Position numbers and translations under genes: made by a program. A DNA stretch of 64,000 nt from Methylomonas sp. AM2-LC (GTDB taxonomy: Bacteria; Pseudomonadota; Gammaproteobacteria; Methylococcales; Methylomonadaceae). The notes beneath the pieces are model-generated. The model was not told where the DNA came from, searched no databases, and worked only from the letters and a program-made list of their open reading frames with translations. Location: the NCBI RefSeq assembly GCF_039904985.1, contig NZ_CP157005.1:4907666-4971665 (forward strand), read 5' to 3'. Shown in pieces: positions 1 to 8,525 of the stretch. How positions within the stretch are numbered: the stretch's first letter is position 1; every line of letters starts with the position of its first letter.

Positions 1-596
1 ACATTATTTTATCGGTAAAAATATACACAAAGGCCACAATTTAGCTCTAAATGTGTGTCATATAACACAGTTTAATTAATTTCATGTACTCTAGTTGGGC
101 AAATTTATCTTCATGATTCGCAACAGACAAATAAAATAAATTATAAGTATCAATAGCTTAAAAAATTCAGCCAACCACATATTAGCAATCCAGATTAATG
201 GCTTAAAATTTGCTTTTATATTAATGCGATTACAGATATGAAAACTGTAACAAAATTGTCATCAAATTTTCATTTTGTTTGTGCATAATGGACCACAACG
301 TTGGGCCGTAACTTGATTTCTCTATAGCCTAAATTAACAAGGATTAACACACAAGAAAACGGATATTTCGAATGCATTTGCAAACTGATTTTTTGACCAA
401 GCTTATGATTATTCATAATTATTTTTTGGCATGCCATTAATTGCATGATAGAATCATACAAAGGTTATTTTTGGCTACTGATTTTTTTTCGTACACCGTT
501 TTGCCATTTGCTTGATCGCAGTTATAAGTTTAAAAATATAGCAAGGTTAGTAAAAATATCCCTAGCCTCCACTTTACTTAATTTGAGATAATATTT
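1..596. other. AT-rich non-coding stretch
   Basis: No convincing gene is visible in this stretch. The only open frame (minus strand, about 270-461) has no ribosome-binding site, no recognisable motif and the composition of random AT-rich DNA. The last 100 bases probably carry the promoter and leader of the PEP-CTERM gene starting at 597, but I cannot point to a defined -10/-35 pair. A gene could end just left of the window; none is seen here. Confidence 0.5.
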
Positions 597-1250
597 ATGA
601 AAATTAAATCTGCATTTAAACTCAAGACACTAGCAACTCTGATCATGGGATTGTCTGTTGGCAATGTTTACGCGTCGAACACAGACCTGACAACATGGAC
701 TGCATCACAATCTAACTTGGTCACTTTTTCAAACGGCACAGCTACGCTAAATACTGGAGATGGCCTTGGGCAGAGTACCTATGCTTACGACTCAAAAAGC
801 TCAACAGCATCTTTTACAGATGGCGCAAACTCCAGCATAGGCAATCTTGGCTTAGTGGGTGCAATTCTTAGCGATACCTCTTTTAGTGTCACCGGCAATC
901 AAATTCTGACTTTCAACTGGGAGTTCACAACTCAAAGTGGAACACCATACAATGATTTTGCCTTAGTAGATATAGGTGGCACCCAATATCAACTAGAGAG
1001 TATCATTAAATTACATAACGCCAAAGACAGTGGTTTAGAAACAGCATCAATTGCTTTAGCACCAAACTTCAGCGGCACAGTTTCTTTTGTTATCAGTCAC
1101 GAAGGCTATGACAGCTACAATTCGGCCCTAAGCATTTCAAATCTTTCTATTGCAGCAGCACCAGTTCCTGAGGCTGAAGTATTGATAATGATGCTATTAG
1201 GATTGCCATTAATGAGCTTAGCAGTACGATATAAGCAAAAAACAGCTTGA
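597..1250 (+). CDS. PEP-CTERM sorting domain protein
   Basis: A 217-residue secreted protein. Residues 1-26 form a signal peptide (Lys-rich start, hydrophobic core, cleavage near VYA-S). The body is Ser/Thr/Asn-rich and beta-like with no enzymatic motif. The C-terminus has the tripartite PEP-CTERM layout: VPEAE in place of VPEPE, a hydrophobic helix (LIMMLLGLPLMSLAV) and a basic tail RYKQK. In known systems this signal is cut by exosortase EpsH/XrtA and directs the protein to the envelope or exopolysaccharide. A second surface protein follows 64 bp downstream. The function of the mature domain is unknown. Confidence 0.8.
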   Translation: MKIKSAFKLKTLATLIMGLSVGNVYASNTDLTTWTASQSNLVTFSNGTATLNTGDGLGQSTYAYDSKSSTASFTDGANSSIGNLGLVGAILSDTSFSVTGNQILTFNWEFTTQSGTPYNDFALVDIGGTQYQLESIIKLHNAKDSGLETASIALAPNFSGTVSFVISHEGYDSYNSALSISNLSIAAAPVPEAEVLIMMLLGLPLMSLAVRYKQKTA

Positions 1251-1314
1251 TAACTAATCACTATTAAGCTTTTATTCATAGTAATCTCAAAATTTTATGG
1301 ACGGAGTATTCGAT

Positions 1315-2103
1315 ATGAGATGTAAAAAATTACTTAGTATGTCAATAGCATTAATGGCCATTTCTGGGTCCGCGCAGGCGCTGGATATATTACCAACGCT
1401 AACCCCGGTAGTTCCTTACAGTGCGCCTATTGGGGATTGGAACTATTGGATTAATAATCAGTCAGTTAGTTTAACTTACAGTGCAGTTACAGGCGACTAC
1501 ACATTAAATGCAACCAGTACAGGCACTTTTTCTGTATTCAACCAACTATTCGCTCAAAGTTACATTGGCAATGCTAATGAATACAGCCTATCCGCTACCT
1601 TTGACAAATCAGGTAACTTTATTGCAAACGCCGCTGGAAGTGATTACTTAAAAATTACAGGCTATTTCAACGATACCACTGCAGCCCAAATTACAGCAGA
1701 TACAGGCGCGATAGCACCTACCTCAACTTCTGGAACCAATTTGCTGCAGGCAAATTTAACAGGCTTCGGGTATAACACTGCTCAAGATACTTTAGGTTTT
1801 AGCACTCTGTTTACTGGTGGCTGGACTACTCAGCAACCCAACATTATAGGCAGCTCAAAGGGTCAAGCCGTATATTTGTACGATCCACTTGGTCTGAATT
1901 CAGACGGCACAGCAAACTCATCCAATGAATTAGCAAGTATAATCAGCGCATTTGATGCAAAAAACTTAGGATTTGCACCAACCACAACAATTAATAATAT
2001 AAACACAATTGCCTCATTACCAGTGCCATTTAGCGGCGTGTTGTTTGGCACTGGTTTAACAGCCTTGTTGGGCTTAAGCCGTCGTTCAAACAGAAAAGCT
2101 TAA
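1315..2103 (+). CDS. VPxP-type PEP-CTERM surface protein
   Basis: A 262-residue secreted protein. The start is placed at 1315 rather than the upstream in-frame ATG at 1297, because GGAG at 1303-1306 sits 8 bases before it and the signal peptide (MRCKKLLSMSIALMAISGSAQA) then begins directly. The C-terminus is LPVPFSGVLFGTGLTALLGL followed by a basic RRSNRK tail, the VPLPxA variant of exosortase signals. The body is Thr/Asn/Gly-rich, likely a beta-sandwich, with no catalytic motif. It is probably co-transcribed with the preceding PEP-CTERM gene. A hairpin terminator follows at 2113. Confidence 0.75.
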   Translation: MRCKKLLSMSIALMAISGSAQALDILPTLTPVVPYSAPIGDWNYWINNQSVSLTYSAVTGDYTLNATSTGTFSVFNQLFAQSYIGNANEYSLSATFDKSGNFIANAAGSDYLKITGYFNDTTAAQITADTGAIAPTSTSGTNLLQANLTGFGYNTAQDTLGFSTLFTGGWTTQQPNIIGSSKGQAVYLYDPLGLNSDGTANSSNELASIISAFDAKNLGFAPTTTINNINTIASLPVPFSGVLFGTGLTALLGLSRRSNRKA

Positions 2104-2112
2104 GTGTAAGTT

Positions 2113-2138
2113 AAGCATCCTAAACTACATGGATGCTT
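2113..2138 (+). terminator. Rho-independent terminator
   Basis: Perfect 8-bp stem AAGCATCC / GGATGCTT with a 10-base loop, followed by GTTTTG. It lies 10 bases after the stop of the surface-protein gene, as expected for an intrinsic terminator. The U-tract is short, so efficiency is uncertain. Confidence 0.55.
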
Positions 2139-2188
2139 GTTTTGCTAAAGATCTAGAATATGTAAGTGTAAGCTCTTAAACTTGCACC

Positions 2189-2215
2189 CACTGTATATGC
2201 TTTCAATATACAGTG
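2189..2215. repeat. Perfect 10-bp inverted repeat
   Basis: CACTGTATAT and ATATACAGTG separated by 7 bases, between two convergent genes. It lacks a U-tract on either strand, so it may be a backup hairpin or a protein-binding palindrome rather than a terminator. Confidence 0.4.
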
Positions 2216-2330
2216 TGGTGTGTCTTTATACATCAAAGGATCAGTACTCCGTCGAATACTCACTGAATAAAGCGAGTTTTCAGAACAGTCTTTTTATCTG
2301 ACCAACTCTAATCAACTAGCGAATCCTTAT

Positions 2331-2759
2331 TTAACTCGATACCGCTAGCAATACTGCACTGGCTTTAAACACGGCAGTCACTGGTTGACCTTTTTGTAAA
2401 CCCAAGCCCTCAACACTATCATTGGTCACTGTAGCGGCGACTTTTTCTCCTCCTTTCAACTCAATATCCACTTCAGCATTGACTGGCCCGCGCTTTATCT
2501 CAAGTATTGACCCAGCTAGTTGATTACGTGCCGAAATTTTATATCCACCAAAATCAGAAACCAAAATAATTTGTGGCGCTTTAATTAAGGCAAGTATGGA
2601 TATTCCTGACTTAATGCCCAACGCTTCAACTGAATTTTTAGTAATCGAAGCAACAATGGAATCACCACCTTTTAAACTAACATGAACTTCGGCATTTACA
2701 GCACCCACAATGACGTCTTTAACAATGCCATTAAAATGATTACGCGCACTTGTTTTCAT
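2331..2759 (-). CDS. modG: Molybdate-binding di-Mop protein (ModG-like)
   Basis: A 142-residue protein made of two tandem Mop (TOBE) domains, about residues 3-68 and 74-140. Each carries the SARN(H/Q)-x-G-x(4-6)-G-x-VNAEV signature (ISARNQLAGSI; GAVNAEV and GPVNAEV) and the later NSVE-LG motif. Proteins of this design bind several molybdate or tungstate ions in trimers and buffer intracellular molybdenum for nitrogenase and molybdopterin cofactors. There is no signal peptide, so it is cytoplasmic. It stands alone on its strand; modABC is not in the window. The nearby nif genes at 5.5-8.5 kb give a plausible Mo demand. The family call is firm; the exact symbol is by analogy with Azotobacter ModG. 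Confidence 0.85.
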   Translation of the reverse strand: MKTSARNHFNGIVKDVIVGAVNAEVHVSLKGGDSIVASITKNSVEALGIKSGISILALIKAPQIILVSDFGGYKISARNQLAGSILEIKRGPVNAEVDIELKGGEKVAATVTNDSVEGLGLQKGQPVTAVFKASAVLLAVSS

Positions 2760-2962
2760 ATAATACCTATATTTGAGCTGAAATTAATTGATAAGGAAAA
2801 TTCGAAAGACAAACTTTAAGGCATCGACAAAACTTGCATACAAGGATAAATTATTAATTTACAAAAAACGCTAACCTGCTTTTAAAAGTACATTTTCCGA
2901 TATTACCAAAACCTATAGTGAGTTAATATCACTATAACGCGAAAACATTATATTATCTTGTA

Positions 2963-2989
2963 TTTTAATACATATAACATGTATTAAAA
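2963..2989. promoter_or_regulatory. 11-bp palindrome, possible operator
   Basis: TTTTAATACAT, a 5-base spacer (ATAAC), then ATGTATTAAAA: a perfect 11-bp dyad about 200 bp upstream of the di-Mop gene. The size and spacing suit a dimeric regulator. It does not match the ModE consensus closely enough to name the factor. Confidence 0.35.
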
Positions 2990-3145
2990 CAATTATTTAC
3001 TAATAAAAAACCGTTGAAACAGACATTTCCATTGCATTAAACGATCTAATGCAGATAATTGTTTTTTATACTAATCCAATGTTTACACGACCAATACTAT
3101 TAGTCAATAAATGCGCAAATTATTAATAAGCACTTAGCAATAAAT

Positions 3146-3236
3146 CAGTATGTATTTTATACGTCGGATCGGTTAGTCCGTTCATGGTTCGACTAAGCTC
3201 ACCAAGAACGGACTAACCGATATGTAGAACATACTG
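3146..3236. repeat. REP-like nested inverted repeat
   Basis: A perfect 16-bp stem (ATCGGTTAGTCCGTTC at 3168-3183 with its complement at 3206-3221) encloses a 22-base core, ATGGTTCGACTAAGCTCACCAA. An outer 8-bp stem (CAGTATGT at 3146-3153, ACATACTG at 3229-3236) extends the structure. The core, with GTTCGAC, a CTCACCA block and flanking CCGTTC/GAACGG, resembles widespread REP/BIME palindromes of environmental Proteobacteria. It is probably a dispersed element; no second copy is visible in this window. Confidence 0.6.
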
Positions 3237-3304
3237 CGTTTTTGTCAGTGGCTTATAGAAAGCCAGTGACATTGATTTATTGAATGGTATTTTCTCAAAA
3301 ACTC

Positions 3305-4996
3305 TTAAACTTTAGTTTGCTTAGAAAGATACAACGTGGGTGGTGTAAAGTCGAAACCAAAATGTTTCGGATCTTCACCAATCACTGCCGCCGAAAAAAT
3401 ATAAAACACATAATCATAAGTTTCTTTTGGAATCTCATACTGTTGTATAAATTTCCAAAAATTCTTATCTCTTGGATTATCGGGCATTTCTGCAATCATA
3501 CTTTTAACTTTATTATGCCCATAATTATAACTTGCCATCACCAACAAACCGGATGCCTGTGCCTGTGTACTATAAATATATTTAAGATATTTGGCTCCAG
3601 CCTGTGTTGCCTGAGCAAAATCAAAACGTGAGTCTTGTGCATCAAATTCTCGGCTATTTGCCAACGGCCCACTCGCCAACCCATATTCACTTCCTGTTGT
3701 CGCCAAAAATTGCCAAGCACCTTTGGCTACGCCAAAGCGGGTTTCAGGCCCAATTGCCAATGGATCGAAATTACTTTCTTGAAGCGGTAAATAAATAAAA
3801 TAAGTTGGCAACCCCTGTTTTTCCAAAGCATCGACAATCACTGGCGCATAATGGTTTTCTTCCAGTCTTTTCATAGCCATTTGCATTCTGCCGGAACTTT
3901 GCCAAAGTTTGATGTACTTTTGCACTTCAGCAACAAAGTCATCTGGCACTTCCAATTCACTTTCACCAAACCCTCTAGCCACACGAGTTATTAATTCTTT
4001 TTCATATCGCTCATCGCTAGGAAAACTGATCCGCAGAAAATTGATCTCGTTTAAATAGCTTTCATATTTGGCTTTCATCGCTTTTAGCTTTTCTCTTTCC
4101 TGCGCCAAGCGTTGCTTTTCCTCGAGTATTTTTTGTTGCTCTTCTCTGGCTCGCTCTTGCTCAGCTTTCAATCGTTCGCCACTGATCTCCTGCATAGTTT
4201 GTGACAACGCTTTTGCGCTACTTTCCAACCTTACATCAGCCTGAGATAAATTGACTTCTAAGGTTTTAATGTCATAAAACATATTTATGGCAATCAAACG
4301 TGCGTTGGCAAGCGCAAAATGCTGGTAAGTCACAAGCGTTGCTGACAATACAAATAATACGCCTAACAGCCATATCACCTTTTTATAACTCTTACTCCTA
4401 ACTGCCCTATCCTCACGAATCAGCCTTCGTACCATAATAGTATGCTCGCCCATATCATCGGTTTCTGCTTCGTTCAATAGCCTGTTTCTTACTTCTTCTG
4501 CTGATAAAGCTGGCTTGGCCTTAATAATTTGTTGAGCTGGCAAAGATGCTGCAACTGAGAAAGAGTTAGCAGAGGGAGTTGGCTTGTGATGAAGTATTTG
4601 CGTAACTTGTTTGGCGGCCTGAATTTCTAACAAATAACCAGACCCTCCCAATACTACAGTCGTGGGCAAATTAAGTTTAATTTTTTCCTGAACTAAGGCA
4701 TCATTTAGAAAAACACCATGCGTACTTTTTAAGTTGTATAACCAATAACACCCCAACTCCCACTTTACCTCCATATGATGTCGACTAACCAAAATATTTT
4801 CAATACTAATGGCATTATCGGCAGCCCGTCCGACATTAAAACGATCCGCAAAAGAATAACTGGCAATACGATTACCTGCGGCATCAAACAAATTGACTTG
4901 TAATGTTTGCGCCTGATTTAAGACCGTTTTCTCTGTATCAACTGGCTGTTGCTGTTGAGGATTAGCACGTACCAGTATTGTTTTATCATCATTCAT
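3305..4996 (-). CDS. FHA domain-membrane-lytic transglycosylase fusion
   Basis: A 563-residue protein. Residues 30-130 form an FHA phosphothreonine-binding domain (GR at 56-57, SRHH at 71-74, N98). Residues 207-229 form one membrane helix. Residues 255-320 are a Glu/Lys/Arg/Gln-rich coiled coil. Residues 380-500 form an SLT-type lytic transglycosylase domain with catalytic Glu407 in LQESNFDP, the GAWQF motif and ASYNYGHNKV. The FHA part would be cytoplasmic and the enzyme periplasmic, so the protein could couple Ser/Thr phosphorylation to peptidoglycan cleavage. The start at 4996 (MNDDKTILVR) is preferred over an in-frame start at 5071 because the extra 25 residues are Cys/aromatic-rich and unlike the family. 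No operon partner is adjacent. The domain calls are firm; the signalling role is inference. Confidence 0.82.
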   Translation of the reverse strand: MNDDKTILVRANPQQQQPVDTEKTVLNQAQTLQVNLFDAAGNRIASYSFADRFNVGRAADNAISIENILVSRHHMEVKWELGCYWLYNLKSTHGVFLNDALVQEKIKLNLPTTVVLGGSGYLLEIQAAKQVTQILHHKPTPSANSFSVAASLPAQQIIKAKPALSAEEVRNRLLNEAETDDMGEHTIMVRRLIREDRAVRSKSYKKVIWLLGVLFVLSATLVTYQHFALANARLIAINMFYDIKTLEVNLSQADVRLESSAKALSQTMQEISGERLKAEQERAREEQQKILEEKQRLAQEREKLKAMKAKYESYLNEINFLRISFPSDERYEKELITRVARGFGESELEVPDDFVAEVQKYIKLWQSSGRMQMAMKRLEENHYAPVIVDALEKQGLPTYFIYLPLQESNFDPLAIGPETRFGVAKGAWQFLATTGSEYGLASGPLANSREFDAQDSRFDFAQATQAGAKYLKYIYSTQAQASGLLVMASYNYGHNKVKSMIAEMPDNPRDKNFWKFIQQYEIPKETYDYVFYIFSAAVIGEDPKHFGFDFTPPTLYLSKQTKV

Positions 4997-5511
4997 TGTG
5001 CAGGGTTGATTTTTTCTGTGTTTAAAATCAGTGAACCAGCAAAATTGTCTATATGCTGCAAAACACTCCACACCAAACTATAGACATTACATATGCTAGA
5101 AGTTAAGATTTTTGTTGAGCAGAAACTATAAAATCAGTCTGATACATAGCGAAGTTTTAGCCCAACACAACTTATAGTAGACGTTTTTAAACACGAACGA
5201 AACAAAAATTCGCCAACCTATTATCAAGGGCTTGCTAACCCATAGCGTGCTAACTTGATAAAGATCGGTTCTATCAGAAAAATTAAAAATCCGCAAAGTG
5301 GATTTGCTTACCACTCGCAGCCAGACGAGTAGCAACAAGTGGACTCAAAGAGAATCTTCCTCCCTAAGTCTTTTGGATTCATGGGCAAGTTAAGAATACT
5401 TAATGCTAAGATAGCTTTAAACACTAGGCCAATACAAGATGTCCATTGCCAAATGCACTGGACATCCTGCAAAGTCGAAATCAACGATAAAAAGGACTTT
5501 TGTTCCAATAT
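4997..5511. other. Non-coding stretch
   Basis: About 515 bases separate the FHA-transglycosylase gene from nifS. Open frames here have no start signals or recognisable sequence. An 8-bp inverted repeat (GATGTCCA at 5438-5445, TGGACATC at 5459-5466) lies just beyond nifS. It could be part of its 3' end but has no U-tract on the minus strand. Confidence 0.5.
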
Positions 5512-6720
5512 TTATGCATAAGTTGGCTGAAAGGCCTGTTCTGGATTAGCCACCGGACCATCCCCTTCCCAATAGGGTGATAGTTTACGTAAATTAGCCA
5601 CAATACCCGGCATCACTTTCAGAACCTCATCAACTTCACTCATAGTGTTGTAGCGGGAAAATGAAAAACGAATGGTGCCATGCGCCGCAGTATAAGGAAT
5701 TTGCATTGCACGCATCACATGCGAAGGCTCCAGAGAACCGGAAGTACACGCCGAACCACTAGATGCAGCAATACCTGCTTTATTCAACAACATCAAAATT
5801 GCTTCGCCTTCGATATATTCAAAGGCAATATCGGTGGTATTAGGTAATCGGTTATTCAGATCACCCGTAATAAAACAATGTGGAATTTGTTCAATAATTC
5901 CCTGCTCTAATCGGTCTCGCATAGCTTTTACCTGAATATTTTCATACTCCATATGCTCCATAGCCATTTCGCAGGCTTTACCCAAACCAACAATAGAGGC
6001 GCTATTTTCTGTACCAGCCCGTCGACCACGCTCCTGATGCCCGCCTCGAAGTAATGGCCGATAACGAGTACCTCTACGCAAATACAATACTCCAATACCT
6101 TTAGGCGCATGCAGCTTATGCCCAGAAATGGATAACATATCAATTTTAGTATCTTGCAACATCATTGGTATTTTTCCAACGGCTTGTACCGCATCGGTAT
6201 GAAACATTACACCGGCATTACTCGCCATATCTGCCATTTCTATGACAGGAAAAATGGTACCGGTTTCGTTATTTGCCCACATAACAGAGACAATAGCCAC
6301 TTGGTCAGACAACATGTTTTTATAGGATTCCAGATTTAATCGTCCACATTTATCCACGGGTAAACGGTGGATGGTATAGCCTTCTTTTTCCAGATTTTCA
6401 CATAAATTTAAAATCGCAGGATGCTCTACTGCGGTGGTAATTATTTCTTTACGATTAGGTTGGGCCTTAATAGCCGATAAAATTGCGGTTGAATCAGATT
6501 CTGTGCCGCAAGAGGTAAAAATAATTTCAGAATCATGCTCCGCACCTATAAGCTCCTGTACTTGTCCACGGGCTTTTTTAATGGCACGAGCAACACCATC
6601 GGCAAATCGATGAATTGATGAAGGATTACCGAACTGCTCAGTAAAAAAAGGGATCATTGCATCAACAACGGCACTATCCACTTTCGTAGTGGCATTATTA
6701 TCCAGATAAATATCAGGCAT
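5512..6720 (-). CDS. nifS: NifS cysteine desulfurase
   Basis: A 402-residue PLP enzyme that removes sulfur from cysteine as an enzyme persulfide and hands it to NifU for [Fe-S] assembly. The start at 6720 gives the canonical N-terminus [12 protein letters not shown]. The PLP lysine is Lys202 in SISGHKLH and the persulfide cysteine is Cys325 in [15 protein letters not shown], the same numbering as Azotobacter NifS. AEHPA-type and [15 protein letters not shown] motifs are present. It overlaps the 3' end of nifU by 8 bases, indicating translational coupling. It is the third gene of nifIscA-nifU-nifS, downstream of a sigma-54 promoter at 8044. Assigned as NifS rather than IscS because of its partners and that promoter. 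Confidence 0.95.
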   Translation of the reverse strand: MPDIYLDNNATTKVDSAVVDAMIPFFTEQFGNPSSIHRFADGVARAIKKARGQVQELIGAEHDSEIIFTSCGTESDSTAILSAIKAQPNRKEIITTAVEHPAILNLCENLEKEGYTIHRLPVDKCGRLNLESYKNMLSDQVAIVSVMWANNETGTIFPVIEMADMASNAGVMFHTDAVQAVGKIPMMLQDTKIDMLSISGHKLHAPKGIGVLYLRRGTRYRPLLRGGHQERGRRAGTENSASIVGLGKACEMAMEHMEYENIQVKAMRDRLEQGIIEQIPHCFITGDLNNRLPNTTDIAFEYIEGEAILMLLNKAGIAASSGSACTSGSLEPSHVMRAMQIPYTAAHGTIRFSFSRYNTMSEVDEVLKVMPGIVANLRKLSPYWEGDGPVANPEQAFQPTYA

Positions 6721-7621
6721 GTCCTGCCTCCATAATTGACACCAGCTTCGGCATTTGCGAGGCAGGTACGACACGAATAAATTCTCCCAGCACTTCCAGT
6801 AAGCGTTGTTGAATACCAGAAATAGTCATAGAAGCCATTTGACAGCCGTTACAGGCTCCTGTCATATTCACATATGCAATGTTGTCGACAACTTCGACCA
6901 ATTCCACATCACCACCATCAGCCATCAATTGTGGACGAAGAGCATTTAGAACTTCCTCAATTTTTTTGATGCGTTGCAAATTGGTAAGCGGTTTCTTTTC
7001 AGCAACTACCGGTTTTTCTACCGGTGCAGCAAGCGGATCGAAAGATTCGCCGCGCTCTTTAAGTACGCGCTCTAAAATCGCTTCAATATCTTCATGACAT
7101 GCAGCACAACCACCACCAGCCTTCGTGTAATTTGTTACATCCTCAACGGTACGCAACTTATTTGCCCACACCATTTCTTCTATCATAACGGCATCTATGG
7201 CAAAACATTTGCAAATAAGCGCCCCTTCTTCGTGATCATCTTTCCATTCTTCGCCGCGATAATTTGCCACGGCTGCTTGTAATGCTTCACGGCCCATTAC
7301 TGAACAATGCATTTTTTCTGGAGGCAATCCATCCAGTTCTTTGGCAATATCCTGATTGGTGACTTGCAGTGCTTCATCCAAAGTTAAACCTTTGATAATT
7401 TCTGTCAATACAGAAGACGATGCAATAGCTGAACCACAACCAAAAGTTTGGAAACCAGCTTCTTCAATCACTTCAGTTTTATCATTTACTTTCAACGTCA
7501 GGCGTAAAGCATCGCCACAACTAATCGAACCAACTTCCCCAATTGCATTTGCACCCGCTACAGCGCCAGCATTTTTAGGGTTAAAAAAATGTTCTTTTAC
7601 TTTATCTGAATAATCCCACAT
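6713..7621 (-). CDS. nifU: NifU iron-sulfur scaffold
   Basis: A 302-residue modular scaffold for nitrogenase [Fe-S] clusters. The IscU-like domain (1-125) has Cys35, Cys62 and Cys106. The BFD-like [2Fe-2S] domain (130-190) has Cys137, Cys139, Cys172 and Cys175. The C-terminal Nfu domain (215-295) has Cys257 and Cys260 in [11 protein letters not shown]. The spacing of the first seven cysteines equals that of Azotobacter NifU. The start is the ATG at 7621, directly after a GTG codon, with GGAAT upstream. It overlaps nifS by 8 bases and follows the IscA-type gene by 20 bases. It acts in the cytoplasm and supplies clusters to NifH and the NifB pathway. Confidence 0.95.
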   Translation of the reverse strand: MWDYSDKVKEHFFNPKNAGAVAGANAIGEVGSISCGDALRLTLKVNDKTEVIEEAGFQTFGCGSAIASSSVLTEIIKGLTLDEALQVTNQDIAKELDGLPPEKMHCSVMGREALQAAVANYRGEEWKDDHEEGALICKCFAIDAVMIEEMVWANKLRTVEDVTNYTKAGGGCAACHEDIEAILERVLKERGESFDPLAAPVEKPVVAEKKPLTNLQRIKKIEEVLNALRPQLMADGGDVELVEVVDNIAYVNMTGACNGCQMASMTISGIQQRLLEVLGEFIRVVPASQMPKLVSIMEAGHA

Positions 7622-7641
7622 CACTAATTCCTCGGTAAGCG

Positions 7642-7998
7642 TTAAGAACAGGTTTTGGTGGGTGCGCCGTTATCGCTAGTGGTAAACGACGAACCACAAG
7701 CACAACTTTTTACCGCATTTGGATTTGTAAATTTAAAACCCGAACCATCCAAACTATCAACAAAATCAATAGACATACCATCCAGTTTTGGCAAACTCAG
7801 CGGATCGACAAATACTTTTACTTCACCACAATCAATAACGGTATCATCAGTATTTTCAGAGGACTCCAAGCGTAAGCCATAGGAAAGCCCTGAACAACCG
7901 CCATCGGTCACTTCAATCCGTAGCCCGCCAGTTGGTTTATCTGAACTGCTAATGAATCTACCTACGGCATTTATTGCGTTTTCGGTTAATGTGATCAT
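7642..7998 (-). CDS. HesB/IscA-family nif iron-sulfur carrier
   Basis: A 118-residue A-type iron-sulfur carrier. The three conserved cysteines are present: GGCSGLSYG at about residue 35 and SCACGSSF near the C-terminus. After the second motif it has an 11-residue tail ([11 protein letters not shown]), as in nif-associated IscA proteins rather than housekeeping IscA/ErpA. It is the first gene of the operon with nifU and nifS. Its ATG lies about 35 bases from the predicted sigma-54 transcription start. It probably accepts or relays [4Fe-4S] clusters from NifU to nitrogenase components. Often called nifIscA or orf6. Confidence 0.9.
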   Translation of the reverse strand: MITLTENAINAVGRFISSSDKPTGGLRIEVTDGGCSGLSYGLRLESSENTDDTVIDCGEVKVFVDPLSLPKLDGMSIDFVDSLDGSGFKFTNPNAVKSCACGSSFTTSDNGAPTKTCS

Positions 7999-8043
7999 TT
8001 TTTAATCTCCTGAACGGTTTGGCATTGATCTTGTAACAAGTAA

Positions 8044-8059
8044 AGCAACCAGTGTGCCA
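8044..8059 (-). promoter_or_regulatory. Sigma-54 (-24/-12) promoter for nifIscA-nifU-nifS
   Basis: Read on the minus strand this is TGGCAC-ACTGG-TTGCT, a complete match to the RpoN consensus TGGCAC-N5-TTGCW. The -12 GC lies at 8046-8045, so transcription should start near 8033 and give a leader of about 35 bases before the IscA-type ATG at 7998. RpoN promoters need an activator; a NifA-type site lies about 100 bp upstream. Confidence 0.88.
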
Positions 8060-8155
8060 TACGTTAAAATTTTAATTAACCAATTGATTTAATTGAATAC
8101 TGCAAATAACACACTGATATACATTTGGCTTGTTCAACAACAATCCAACTATATT

Positions 8156-8171
8156 TGTTAGGTTTACTACA
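8156..8171. promoter_or_regulatory. NifA upstream activator site (TGT-N10-ACA)
   Basis: TGT at 8156-8158, ten bases, ACA at 8169-8171: the NifA UAS pattern. It sits 97 bp from the -24 end of the sigma-54 promoter at 8059, within the usual range for activation by DNA looping. It is also 22 bp ahead of nifZ. The motif is short and could occur by chance, but its placement beside nif genes and a perfect RpoN box makes it credible. Confidence 0.65.
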
Positions 8172-8193
8172 AAATACTCACAGGAAAAATGCC

Positions 8194-8457
8194 ATGAAAG
8201 TAGACGAATTAGATTTAGGTGATGTGGTTTATGCTGCGCATAGCATATTTGATGATGGCAGTATGCCAGATAGTAAAGAAGGCGAACTATTGGCCTCAGC
8301 TGGTACGCGTGGCGTGATTGTAATGAAAGGTCATGTAGAAGAAGATCCAACTTTGAATGTTTTTTTAGTTAGGTTTGAAGACAATGACATGAATTTGGGC
8401 CCCCTCATCGGTTGCTGGACCAGTGACTTGGAAGTAGAAGTGCCTGAGTTAGGATAA
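8194..8457 (+). CDS. nifZ: NifZ nitrogenase maturation protein
   Basis: An 87-residue protein covering the NifZ domain: LGDVVYAAHSIFDDGS, AGTRGVIV, a variable GHVEEDP segment, then VRFEDNDMNLGPLIGCW. NifZ assists formation of the second P-cluster in the NifDK protein. The start is the ATG at 8194 because AGGA lies just before it; an upstream in-frame ATG at 8125 would add residues with no match to the family. It is divergent from nifIscA-nifU-nifS and followed 68 bp later by a nitroreductase-like gene on the same strand. No other nif structural gene is in the window. Confidence 0.9.
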   Translation: MKVDELDLGDVVYAAHSIFDDGSMPDSKEGELLASAGTRGVIVMKGHVEEDPTLNVFLVRFEDNDMNLGPLIGCWTSDLEVEVPELG

Positions 8458-8525
8458 ACTCATCCTAAGCCTTTGTGGTTTAATGACATTTACCAGCTTA
8501 ACTATTTACCCTTACGGGAATCACT

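Larger units (their letters stand above)
2760..3304. other. Non-coding stretch with palindromes
   Basis: About 545 bases without a credible gene, strongly AT-rich. It holds the upstream region of the di-Mop gene, an 11-bp palindrome at 2963-2989, and a REP-like nested inverted repeat at 3146-3236. A weak one-mismatch hairpin at 3244-3270 has no U-tract. Confidence 0.6.

Noticed and set aside
270..461. 63-residue open frame on the minus strand
   Set aside because: No ribosome-binding site, no motif and typical chance composition in AT-rich DNA.
3244..3270. Hairpin as terminator of the FHA-transglycosylase gene
   Set aside because: One mismatch in a 10-bp stem and no T-tract on the minus strand; the bases beyond it on that strand are A-rich.
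5438..5466. 8-bp inverted repeat as nifS terminator
   Set aside because: No T-tract follows on the minus strand and the stem is short.
8019..8034. Second sigma-54 box, plus strand, for nifZ
   Set aside because: TTGGCAT-N5-TTGT misses the -12 GC and the sixth base of the -24 element, and it would give a leader of about 150 bases running through the opposing promoter. Too weak to list.
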